NCBI GenBank assembly: GCA_024349765.1
Contig: AP026073.1
Span: 5,394,001 to 5,458,000 of the forward strand
Length of the DNA: 64,000 nt
Direction: 5' to 3'
Source of the DNA: Streptomyces nigrescens
GTDB taxonomy: Bacteria; Actinomycetota; Actinomycetes; Streptomycetales; Streptomycetaceae
The notes beneath the pieces were generated by a model. That model had not been told where the DNA came from and searched no databases. It saw nothing but the letters and a program-made list of their open reading frames with translations. Each line of letters begins with the position of its first letter. The first letter of the stretch is position 1. The position numbers and the translations under genes were made by a program. This document shows positions 40,437 to 48,050 of this stretch, one piece after another.

Positions 40437-42134
40437 ATGACCCACCCCGCCCCCGCCGCACCGTCCTCCCCGGCCGCCCCGCCGGAAGCGGTGGGTCCGC
40501 TGATCCGCTGCCTGACCGTGCTGCGGGAGCTGTCGGCCGGCGGCGGCCGCCAGGCGGTGGGCGATCTGGTACGGGTCACCGGCCTGGCCCGCTCCACCGT
40601 CGACCGGGTACTGAGCACCCTCGCCCGGCTCGGCTACGTCCGCGTCGAGGGCCGCGACGCGGTGCTCGCGCCGCGGTTGCTGGAGCTGGGCAACGCCTAT
40701 CTCGCCGCGTCCGGACTCCCGGACCGGCTGGGCCCGCTCGCCGACCGGCTGGCCGACGAGCTCGACGAGTCGGTCTCGCTCGCGGTCCCGGACGGCGACG
40801 GCGTGCGCTTCGTCCACCAGGCCACCCGCCGCCGCGCGATGTCCCTCGCCTTCCGCATCGGCGATCTGCTGCCCGCCGAACGCGGCGCGCCCGGGGCGCT
40901 GTTCGCGGACGCGTGGGACGCGGCGGACCGGGAACGCTGGCGCCGCCGCCGCGCGGCCGACCCGACGGACGCGGGCTTCCCGGCCGTCCCCCCGCGCACC
41001 CACGACGAGGGGGACGCGGACGACTCCTCAACTGCCGTATTCGAGCGGCGCGTCGACGCCGCTCGCGCGGCCGGCTGGTCCCTGGACGACCAGCTCATCG
41101 AACCGGGCCTGGTCGCCGTCGCGATGCCCGTACGGGACCCCTCCGGCCGCGTCGTCTGCGCGGTCAGCGTCGTCAGCCACACCAGCCGGCTGTCCGCCGC
41201 CGAGCTGCCCGGTGCGGTGCTCCCCCGGCTGCGCGACACGGTGACGGCCATGGAACTCGCCCTGACCGCCCCACCGGAGACCCCGACCGGCGCCGCGCCC
41301 CCCACCGGAGGGTCCCACGCCTCCTGGATGCGGGCCTCCAAGCAGGAACTGGGCCCCGAGTTCGTCGAGTCGATGGCCCGCGGCCTGATCACCCTCACCG
41401 CCTTCGGCGCCGGCCGCGCGGCACTCCCGCTCACCGCCGTCGCGGAGGCCACCGGCCTGGCCCGGGCCACCGCCCGGCGGGCCCTGATCACCCTGGAGCA
41501 CCTCGGCTACCTCACCTCCGACGGCAAGCTCTTCCGGCTCACGCCGAAGGTGCTGGAGCTGGGGTTCGCACACCTCTCTGGCCTGACGCTGCCGGCCATC
41601 GCCCAACCCCATCTGGCCGCGCTGGTCGAGCGGGTGCACGACTCCGCCTCGATGGCGGTCCTCGCCGGCGACGACATCCAGTACGTCGCCCGGGTCCCCA
41701 CCGTGCGCATCATGAGCGTCAACATCACCCTGGGCACCCGCTTCCCCGCGTACGCGACGTCCATGGGCCGGGCCCTGCTGGCCGGTCTGCCGCCGGCCGA
41801 GGTGTCCGCCCGGCTGTCCCGCACCGACCTCCGCCCGTTCACCCGGCACACCGTCACCGACGAGGAGGCGCTCCTGGACCTCGTCCGGCAGGTCCGCACC
41901 GACGGATACGCCCTGGTCGACGAGGAACTGGAGGAGGGCCTGCGCTCGCTCGCCGTGCCCGTGCGCGACCGCGCCGGCGAGGTCGTCGCCGCCGTCAACG
42001 TCTCCACCCACGCGGGCCGCACCACCCCCGCCGGCACCCGCGACGCGATCCTCCCGGCCCTGCGCGAGACGGCCACCGCCATCGAGGCGGACCTCACGGT
42101 GGCCGGCCGGTACGTACGGATCCCGGTCCTGTGA
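40437..42134 (+). CDS. Tandem double-IclR transcriptional regulator (Pca regulator)
   Basis: The 565-residue protein contains two full IclR modules. Residues about 20-290 and 300-560 each have a winged helix (LVRVTGLARSTVDRVLSTLARLGYV and VAEATGLARATARRALITLEHLGYL) and an effector domain. The start follows GAGGGAGAGG. It diverges from the pca operon and its promoter overlaps the palindromic operator, so it is the probable activator or repressor of pca/pob genes and itself, sensing protocatechuate or 3-oxoadipate. Function as Pca regulator is inferred from context and operator. The next small gene overlaps its stop (GTGA). Confidence 0.88.
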   Translation: MTHPAPAAPSSPAAPPEAVGPLIRCLTVLRELSAGGGRQAVGDLVRVTGLARSTVDRVLSTLARLGYVRVEGRDAVLAPRLLELGNAYLAASGLPDRLGPLADRLADELDESVSLAVPDGDGVRFVHQATRRRAMSLAFRIGDLLPAERGAPGALFADAWDAADRERWRRRRAADPTDAGFPAVPPRTHDEGDADDSSTAVFERRVDAARAAGWSLDDQLIEPGLVAVAMPVRDPSGRVVCAVSVVSHTSRLSAAELPGAVLPRLRDTVTAMELALTAPPETPTGAAPPTGGSHASWMRASKQELGPEFVESMARGLITLTAFGAGRAALPLTAVAEATGLARATARRALITLEHLGYLTSDGKLFRLTPKVLELGFAHLSGLTLPAIAQPHLAALVERVHDSASMAVLAGDDIQYVARVPTVRIMSVNITLGTRFPAYATSMGRALLAGLPPAEVSARLSRTDLRPFTRHTVTDEEALLDLVRQVRTDGYALVDEELEEGLRSLAVPVRDRAGEVVAAVNVSTHAGRTTPAGTRDAILPALRETATAIEADLTVAGRYVRIPVL

Positions 42135-42556
42135 CGGCACTTGCCGTTCCGCCACCGGAGCCGGACTGGGAGGCGGCCCCCGCCTATCAGGGCGGAAAGC
42201 GCAACCCGGCCTTCCAGACGAGCGCCTGGGAGTACGCGGCCGCGCACTTCCGGCCGGTGGCCGGGCTGCGGGTCCCCCTGGAGGCGCTCGCCGCCCGCCT
42301 CCGCCTGACCCTCGAATCCAGCTGGGACGACCTGGGCGAGATGGAGGTCGCCATGTTCCGCGTCCGGACCTCCGACTTCGCGCTCACCCGGCATGACGGA
42401 CAGGAGGTCGTCCTGGTGTGGCTCGCCCGCGCGACACCCGAGGCGGACACCGCCCTGGAGCTCCTGCTGACCGTATGCGGCCTCGACCGCCGCGCCCTGA
42501 GCTTCCTCGGCAACCCGACGACCGGGCTCACGTACGTCGAGGAGCGGCCCGGCTGA
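42131..42556 (+). CDS. Small protein of unknown function coupled to the IclR gene
   Basis: I do not recognise this 141-residue soluble protein. GTG 42131 overlaps the regulator's stop codon (GTGA), so it is translationally coupled. It has mixed helix and strand character (LEALAARLRLTLESSWDDLGEMEVAMFRV, then DGQEVVLVWLA) and no membrane helix or known motif. By position it may assist aromatic catabolism or regulation, but nothing in the sequence shows this. Confidence 0.65.
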   Translation: MTALAVPPPEPDWEAAPAYQGGKRNPAFQTSAWEYAAAHFRPVAGLRVPLEALAARLRLTLESSWDDLGEMEVAMFRVRTSDFALTRHDGQEVVLVWLARATPEADTALELLLTVCGLDRRALSFLGNPTTGLTYVEERPG

Positions 42557-42626
42557 GCCGGCCCGCCGGCGACACGACGGCCAACGGCACCCGGCGACCG
42601 GCAGAGAGCCGTGCGGGGGACCTCCC

Positions 42627-43973
42627 CTACTCCGTCCCCGCCTGCGCCTCTGCCTGTGCCCCCACCGGAGCCGGAACCGGCGCTCCGCCGCCGAGGCGGC
42701 GGGCCACCGGCACCAGGCCGATCGCGGCGGCACCCACCAGGCCCGCCAACGCGAAGGTCACGAAGCCCAGTTGGGCGTTGCCGCCGGCGGCGAGGACGCC
42801 GCCCAGCCAGGGACCGACCACGGCGCCGGTGCGGCCGATGCCGGTGACCCAGCCCAGGCCGGTGGCGCGGTCGGCGGGCGGGTAGACGCGGTCGGCGGCC
42901 GCGTAGACCATCACCTGGGCACTGAAGAGCCAGATGCCGGTGACCGCGACCACGGCGTAGGTCAGGGCGAGCGGCAGATGCGCCCTCAGGAGCAGGGCGC
43001 CGGCGGCGGTGAGCAGGAACCAGAGGGCGGAGACCCGCACCGGGCCGAAGCGGTCGGCGGTGCGGCCGGCGATGAACATGCCGACGACGGCGCCGATGTT
43101 GATGACGAGCAGGAAGCTGACCGAGGAGCTGAGGCCGTACCCGGAGGCGCGCATCATCTGGGGCAGCCAGGTGCCGACGCCGTAGACCAGGAGCAGTCCG
43201 CAGAACGAGGCGAGCCAGAGGAGCGGCGTGGCCCAGCGGGCGCCGGGGCGGAAGAGCGCGAGGAGGGCGGACGGCCGGCCGCCGGTCCCGTGGGCCGGAG
43301 CGTCGGCGGGGGCGGGGCGGGCCATGCCGTAGCGGTCGGCGACCGCCTCGGCCTCGGCGGTACGGCCCTTGGCGAGCAGCACACCGGGGGATTCCGGCAG
43401 CAGGCGCAGCAGCAGCGGGACGGCGATCAGCGCGGGCAGCACCCCGGCCCAGAAGACCGAGCGCCAGCCGAGCGCGGGGGCCAGCGTCAGCCCGAGGCCC
43501 GTCGCGAACATGCCGCCCACGTGGTACGAGGTCATCAGCAGGCCGGTGGCCAGCGCGGCCCGGCGCGGCGGGGCGAACTCCAGCACCATCGACAGGCAGA
43601 TGGGCAGCAGGGAGCCGAAGCCGAGGCCCGCCAGGAACCGTCCGGCGCCGAAGGGCGCCGGGGTGCCGGAGAGCGCGCAGATCGCCGAGCCGATGGAGAA
43701 CAGGGCGACGCTGACGGCGAGGACCGGTCGGCGGCCGAGGCGGTCGGTCACCGGGCCGATGACGAGGGCGGCGACCAGCATGCCGAGCGTGGTCCAGCTG
43801 CCGATGGTGCCTGCCGTGGCGGGCCCGAGGCCGAGACCGGGGTCGTCCAGCATCCGCGGCATGACGGCGCCGTAGACGTTGACGTCCATCCCCTCGAAGA
43901 AGACGGCGAGCCAGCACAGCGCCAGGACGGGCGCGACGGAGCGGAAGGTGTGGCGCGGAGCGGTGGGTGGCAT
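42627..43973 (-). CDS. pcaK: Aromatic acid/H+ symporter, MFS (PcaK-like)
   Basis: The 448-residue transporter has twelve predicted helices and the AAHS-family motifs FFEGMDVNVYGAVMP (first helix, with the conserved Asp) and GPVTDRLGRRPVL after helix 2. It would import 4-hydroxybenzoate or protocatechuate. ATG 43973 is preferred because GAGG sits five bases upstream; GTG 43979 is the alternative. The 130-base leader carries 19-bp repeats and, farther up, a copy of the pca operator. Confidence 0.88.
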   Translation of the reverse strand: MPPTAPRHTFRSVAPVLALCWLAVFFEGMDVNVYGAVMPRMLDDPGLGLGPATAGTIGSWTTLGMLVAALVIGPVTDRLGRRPVLAVSVALFSIGSAICALSGTPAPFGAGRFLAGLGFGSLLPICLSMVLEFAPPRRAALATGLLMTSYHVGGMFATGLGLTLAPALGWRSVFWAGVLPALIAVPLLLRLLPESPGVLLAKGRTAEAEAVADRYGMARPAPADAPAHGTGGRPSALLALFRPGARWATPLLWLASFCGLLLVYGVGTWLPQMMRASGYGLSSSVSFLLVINIGAVVGMFIAGRTADRFGPVRVSALWFLLTAAGALLLRAHLPLALTYAVVAVTGIWLFSAQVMVYAAADRVYPPADRATGLGWVTGIGRTGAVVGPWLGGVLAAGGNAQLGFVTFALAGLVGAAAIGLVPVARRLGGGAPVPAPVGAQAEAQAGTE

Positions 43974-44003
43974 GGGCACCTCGTCTTGGGATGCGGCGAG
44001 CGG

Positions 44004-44080
44004 ACTGCCGGACTACCGGAGTACTGCCGGACTACCGGAGTACTGCCGGACCGTCGGACTGCCGGACCGCCGGACTGTCG
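44004..44080. repeat. 19-bp tandem repeats in the pcaK leader
   Basis: ACTGCCGGACTACCGGAGT occurs twice in perfect tandem (44004-44022, 44023-44041), followed by two degenerate 16-bp versions to 44080. They lie between the operator-like site and the pcaK start. Confidence 0.8.
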
Positions 44081-44103
44081 ATCTCTCCGGGAGCGAGTGT
44101 CAC

Positions 44104-44127
44104 GTTCGCCTGGTGAACTTTCGTTCG
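44104..44127. promoter_or_regulatory. Second copy of the pca operator, upstream of pcaK
   Basis: This 24-bp element shares GTTCGCC, GTGAACTT and GTTC, in the same order and spacing, with the element at 40321-40344 (19 or more of 24 positions identical). It lies about 130 bases upstream of the PcaK-like transporter, as expected for co-regulation by the tandem-IclR protein. Confidence 0.7.
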
Positions 44128-44198
44128 CTCGTGGGCCAGGATCATCTGCGCCCATCCGGGGAGGTGTCAATGGTTCGGACGGGTAAGGCCGTTACCCG

Positions 44199-45281
44199 TC
44201 ACCCGTTCGCCGGCCCCTTCGGCCCCTTCGGTCCTTCCGAGCCCTCCTGGCCCTCCCGGCTCTCCTGGCCCGCCTGGCCCTCCCGGCCGTCCTCGTCCCG
44301 CTTGCTCGCCTCGGCGGCCCGCTTCTCCGCCAGTCGCCGGGCCATCTCCTCGCGTGCCTCGGCGGTGGCGGCCGACGGCCAGACGCGGTCCAGCGAGGCG
44401 TTCATCGCGGCGCCGACCAGCACCGCGAAGGCCGAGACGCCGATCCACAGCAGCACCGCGACCGGCGCCGCCAACGAGCCGTAGATCGTGGGCCCCTCGA
44501 CCGTCGAGACCAGGTACAGCCGCAGCAGGAAACTGCCCAGCACCCAGATGCCGAGCGCCACCACCGCCCCGGGAATGTCCTCCGGCCAGGGCGACCGGAC
44601 CGGCACGGAGAGGTGGTAGAGGGTGGTGAGGAAGGCGACCGACAGCAGCAGGACGACCGGCCAGTACAGCGCCCGGACGACGTGCTCACTGGCCGGCAGC
44701 AGGCTCACCACCGCGTCCGGCCCGGCCACCATCAGCGGCAGCGCGACCGCGCCGACCAGCAGCCCGGCGAGGTACAGCGCGAACGACAGCAGCCGCGTCC
44801 TGACGATGCCGCGGCGGCCGTCGAGCCCGTACATGATTGTGATGGTGTCGACGAAGACGTTCAGGGCGCGCGAGCCGGACCACAGGGCGATGGCGAAGCC
44901 GAGCGAGATGACGTCGGGCCGGCGGCCGGTGAAGACGTCGTTCAGCAACGGCCGGGCGATCTCGTCCACGCCCTTGTCGGAGAGCACCGTGCCGGCCACG
45001 CCGAGGATGTGCTGCCGGACGTTGTCGAGGGTGTCGTGCCCGATCCAGGCCTGGGTGTAGCCGAGCACACCGAGGAGACCGAGGATCAGCGGCGGCAGCG
45101 ACAGCAGGCACCAGAACGCCGCCTCGGCGGCCAGTCCGGTGACGCGGTACGTCATGCAGGAGTGGACGATGTCCTTGAGCAGCAACCAGGCCAGCCGGCG
45201 CGTGGAGACGTTGCGGTAGAGCACACGGGCCCTGGTCAGACGGCCCGCGTGCCGCTCGGTTGGTTCGTTCTCCGGCTGCAC
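44199..45281 (-). CDS. YihY/BrkB-family inner membrane protein
   Basis: The 360-residue protein has six membrane helices and the family features (AAFWCLLSLPPLILGLLG, ALWSGSRALNVFVDTI, YGSLAAPVAVLLWIGVSAFAVLVGAA). The C-terminal tail is a charged, collagen-like Gly/Glu/Pro repeat. The start is uncertain: GTG 45281 directly abuts AAGGAG with no spacer, so a downstream start (for instance the GTG before LYRNVSTRR) is possible. It diverges from the acyl-CoA dehydrogenase gene with only 17 bases between. The cellular role of the family is not established. Confidence 0.87.
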   Translation of the reverse strand: MQPENEPTERHAGRLTRARVLYRNVSTRRLAWLLLKDIVHSCMTYRVTGLAAEAAFWCLLSLPPLILGLLGVLGYTQAWIGHDTLDNVRQHILGVAGTVLSDKGVDEIARPLLNDVFTGRRPDVISLGFAIALWSGSRALNVFVDTITIMYGLDGRRGIVRTRLLSFALYLAGLLVGAVALPLMVAGPDAVVSLLPASEHVVRALYWPVVLLLSVAFLTTLYHLSVPVRSPWPEDIPGAVVALGIWVLGSFLLRLYLVSTVEGPTIYGSLAAPVAVLLWIGVSAFAVLVGAAMNASLDRVWPSAATAEAREEMARRLAEKRAAEASKRDEDGREGQAGQESREGQEGSEGPKGPKGPANG

Positions 45282-45286
45282 CTCCT

Positions 45287-45292
45287 TACCGT
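45287..45292 (+). promoter_or_regulatory. Leaderless -10 element (TACCGT) of the AidB-like gene
   Basis: TACCGT matches TANNNT and ends six bases before ATG 45299; there is no room for a leader because the divergent gene starts at 45281. Confidence 0.5.
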
Positions 45293-45298
45293 AGCTGC

Positions 45299-46942
45299 AT
45301 GGCAGCCACCACTCACACGGTCACGAACCAGCCCCCGCCGCTGGTCGGATACGACGTGTTCGCGAGCGACCCGGCCCTCACCGAGGGCATCACCCGGCAC
45401 ATCGCCGCCGACCGGCTGGACGAGGTCCGTCAGGAACTGGGCCGGCTGGGGGAAGCCGCCGGCTCCGCGCACGCCCAGCAGTGGGGCGAGCAGGCCAACA
45501 CCCATCCCCCGGTGCTGCACACCCACGACCGCTACGGCCACCGGATCGACGAGGTGGAGTTCCACCCGGCCTGGCACCGGCTGCTGGGCCACGCCGTCTC
45601 CGCCGGGCTGAACGACGCCTGGTCGCGGCCGGACGGCCATCTGCGGCGCACCGCGGGCTTCATCGTGTGGACCCAGGCCGAGGCCGGCCACGGCTGCCCG
45701 CTGTCGATGACCCATGCGGCGGTGCCCGCGCTGCGCCACGAGCCGGAGTTGGCCGCCGAATGGGAGCCGCTGCTGACCTCGTGGATCTACGAGCGGGAGC
45801 TGGGGCCGGCCGCCGAGAAGGCCGGCGCGCTGGCGGGCATGGCCATGACGGAGAAGCAGGGCGGCAGCGACGTACGGGCCAACACCACGCGCGCCGAGCC
45901 GCTGTCGGCGCCCGGCGAGTACGCGCTGACCGGGCACAAGTGGTTCTGCTCGGCGCCGATGTCCGACGCGTTCCTGGTGCTGGCCCAGGCGCCGGGAGGA
46001 CTGACCTGCTTCCTGCTGCCGCGGGTGCTGCCGGACGGCTCCCGCAACTCCTTCCGCATCCAGCGGCTCAAGGACAAGCTCGGCAACCGGTCGAACGCCT
46101 CGGCGGAGGTCGAGTTCGACGGGCGGACGTGGGCGCGCCGGGTCGGCGAGGAGGGGCGCGGGGTGGCGACGATCATCGAGATGGTCGCGGCGACCCGGCT
46201 GGACTGCGTCAGCGCGTCGGCGGCGGTGATGCGGCAGGCGGTGGCCCAGGCGCTGCACCACACCGCGTACCGCGAGGCGTTCGGCCGCCGGCTGACCGAC
46301 CAGCCGCTGATGCGCAACGTCCTGGCCGATCTGGCGCTGGAGTCGGAGGCGGCGACCACCCTCGCGCTGCGGCTGGCGGCGGCGTACGACGGCGGCACCG
46401 AACAGGACCGGCAGCTGCTGCGGCTGGCGGTCCCGGCGGCGAAGTACTGGGTGACCAAGCGCTGCACGCCGGTGGTGGCCGAGGCGCTGGAGTGCCTGGG
46501 CGGCAACGGCTACGTCGAGGAGTCGGGGCTGCCGCGGCTGCTGCGCGAGGCGCCGCTGAACTCGATCTGGGAGGGGTCCGGGAACGTCCAGGCGCTGGAC
46601 GTCCTGCGCGCCCTGCGCCGCGAACCCGGGGCGCTGGACGCCTACTTGACCGAGATCGGTACGGCGCGCGGCGCGGACCACCGGCTGGACCGGGCGATCA
46701 AGGGGATGCTCACCGAACTTGCCGACCTGGAGGGCATCGAGGCCAGGGCCCGGCGCCTGGTGGAGCGGATGGCGCTGGTGCTCCAGGGCTCGCTGCTGGT
46801 GCGCCACGCACCGCCCGCGGTCGCGGACGCGTTCTGCGCCTCCCGCCTGGGCGGCGACGCCGGCGCGGCCTTCGGCACGCTGCCGCACACGTTGGACCTG
46901 GCAGCGGTGGTGGACCGGTCCCGGCCGGTACTGGATCCCTGA
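45299..46942 (+). CDS. AidB-like acyl-CoA dehydrogenase
   Basis: The 547-residue flavoprotein matches the AidB/isovaleryl-CoA-dehydrogenase branch, which is longer than ordinary acyl-CoA dehydrogenases. Family motifs are MAMTEKQGGSDVRANTT, WFCSAPMSDAFLVLAQ, AYREAFGRRLTDQPLM and NGYVEESGLPRLLREAPLNSIWEGSGN. AidB proteins are linked to the alkylation response, but no ada/alkA gene is near, so the role here stays open. The message is probably leaderless. Confidence 0.9.
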   Translation: MAATTHTVTNQPPPLVGYDVFASDPALTEGITRHIAADRLDEVRQELGRLGEAAGSAHAQQWGEQANTHPPVLHTHDRYGHRIDEVEFHPAWHRLLGHAVSAGLNDAWSRPDGHLRRTAGFIVWTQAEAGHGCPLSMTHAAVPALRHEPELAAEWEPLLTSWIYERELGPAAEKAGALAGMAMTEKQGGSDVRANTTRAEPLSAPGEYALTGHKWFCSAPMSDAFLVLAQAPGGLTCFLLPRVLPDGSRNSFRIQRLKDKLGNRSNASAEVEFDGRTWARRVGEEGRGVATIIEMVAATRLDCVSASAAVMRQAVAQALHHTAYREAFGRRLTDQPLMRNVLADLALESEAATTLALRLAAAYDGGTEQDRQLLRLAVPAAKYWVTKRCTPVVAEALECLGGNGYVEESGLPRLLREAPLNSIWEGSGNVQALDVLRALRREPGALDAYLTEIGTARGADHRLDRAIKGMLTELADLEGIEARARRLVERMALVLQGSLLVRHAPPAVADAFCASRLGGDAGAAFGTLPHTLDLAAVVDRSRPVLDP

Positions 46943-47285
46943 GAGGACGACCGGCGGCGCTGAACGCCAAAGCCCCACGGCTGCCCAAGAGTCCCGGGAA
47001 TACCCCTCGCTACCACCTCGTTGTGGCCCCGCAGGGGGCCTTCGCGTCCCCTACGGGATCCGTTCGCCCGCCCCTAAGGGCAGTTCCCCCGGGGGCCCCA
47101 CATGGCTGAAGCTCACCGGCCGGCGGGCCGCTGAGGCCGTGCCGGGCCCGCCCGCAAGGCCTCGACGCGGCGGCGGTTCCCCGTCGCTTCGGGCCGTGGC
47201 CTCGCGAAGGGACGGGACAGGGGGAAAACCGCCGCCGCGCCGGTCGGGGAGCGGTGCCGCGCCGACTCGGCACCGCTCCCCGGTC
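46943..47285. other. Structured gene-free region
   Basis: About 340 bases without a convincing gene. It has several GC-rich inverted repeats, including GCGGCGGCGGTT (47167-47178) with AACCGCCGCCGC (47227-47238), extended by CCCC/GGGG, and a separate 14-bp hairpin (47246-47281). It may hold back-to-back terminators or a dispersed repeat element. Confidence 0.5.
47246..47281. terminator. 14-bp perfect hairpin terminator
   Basis: GGGGAGCGGTGCCG (47246-47259) pairs perfectly with CGGCACCGCTCCCC (47268-47281) around an 8-base loop. It begins five bases after the minus-strand stop at 47286. Confidence 0.75.
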
Positions 47286-47714
47286 TCAGGGCCGCCAGGG
47301 CGTCCGGGGCGGGCCTTCCGGGTCGCCGCGCCCGCGCAGCGCCGCGTCGATGACCAGGATGATCTCGTCGTCGGGGGTGTCCGCCCCTACGGTCAGCAGC
47401 GCCCCGCGCGCGTCGCAGTAGCGCAGCACGCGGGAGGTCTCCTCCGTGGTGCTCCCTTCCGACTCGGGCAGCAGCACCACGAGGTCGGCGAAGGCCGGTA
47501 CGGGTAGCAGACCGCCGACCCCGGCCACCCGGTCGAGCAGTTGCGGCGGACTGTCGATCACATAGCCGTCGGTGGGCAGTGACTGACGCTTTATCAGGAC
47601 GTCGACCGCGCGCAGCAGGGGGATCGCGTAGTGGCCGGCCAGCCGGGCGGCCCGTGCCCTGCGTACCCCCTCACCCGCTCCGATCACCACGACGCGCGGA
47701 GCAGCGGCCACCAT
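47286..47714 (-). CDS. Degenerate adenylate-kinase-like protein
   Basis: The 142-residue protein follows the adenylate kinase pattern in shortened form. A P-loop-like GAGEGVRRARAARLAGHYAIP (12-32) has Glu where the Walker A Lys should be. TDGYVIDSPPQL recalls the kinase GFILDGFPR strand, and a C-terminal RVLRYCDARGALLTV...DEIILVIDAAL matches the last helices. The LID and much of the NMP domain are missing, so kinase activity is unlikely. ATG 47714 follows GGGGAGGGGG; the frame extends to 47825. It diverges from the GAF regulator and may be a nucleotide-sensing pseudoenzyme, which is inference. Confidence 0.62.
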   Translation of the reverse strand: MVAAAPRVVVIGAGEGVRRARAARLAGHYAIPLLRAVDVLIKRQSLPTDGYVIDSPPQLLDRVAGVGGLLPVPAFADLVVLLPESEGSTTEETSRVLRYCDARGALLTVGADTPDDEIILVIDAALRGRGDPEGPPRTPWRP

Positions 47715-48050
47715 GGAGCCCCCTCCCCCGCACCGTGCCGACGTCGCGCGGCCGATGGACTTCCCGGCGACAACCGGCGGGTTCTCCGACGGGTGACCGG
47801 CGAATCCGCGGTGGCGAGATGCCATCGGCCGCTCGGGACAGAGTCCCGTTTACCCGTCATACGCCACAACGGTTGCAGTGCGTTGCACTCCCGGGGGCCG
47901 ATGTGGGCAATGGCCCCTCCGGGGAAGGCCGATGACGGCACGATGGGCGCACGGGCCGGGGGTGCCTCCCGGTCGGGCCGACCGTGAACCCGTGAGCCCG
48001 GCATGATCGGGGGGACACCCCCCAGGGGACAGTGCACAACGGAGAGCAGC

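Noticed and set aside
44004-44080. CRISPR-like array in the pcaK leader
   Set aside because: The 19-bp repeats have no spacers between them.
46943-47285. tRNA or other stable RNA gene
   Set aside because: No cloverleaf, T-loop GGTTCGA-type motif or known RNA signature could be found.
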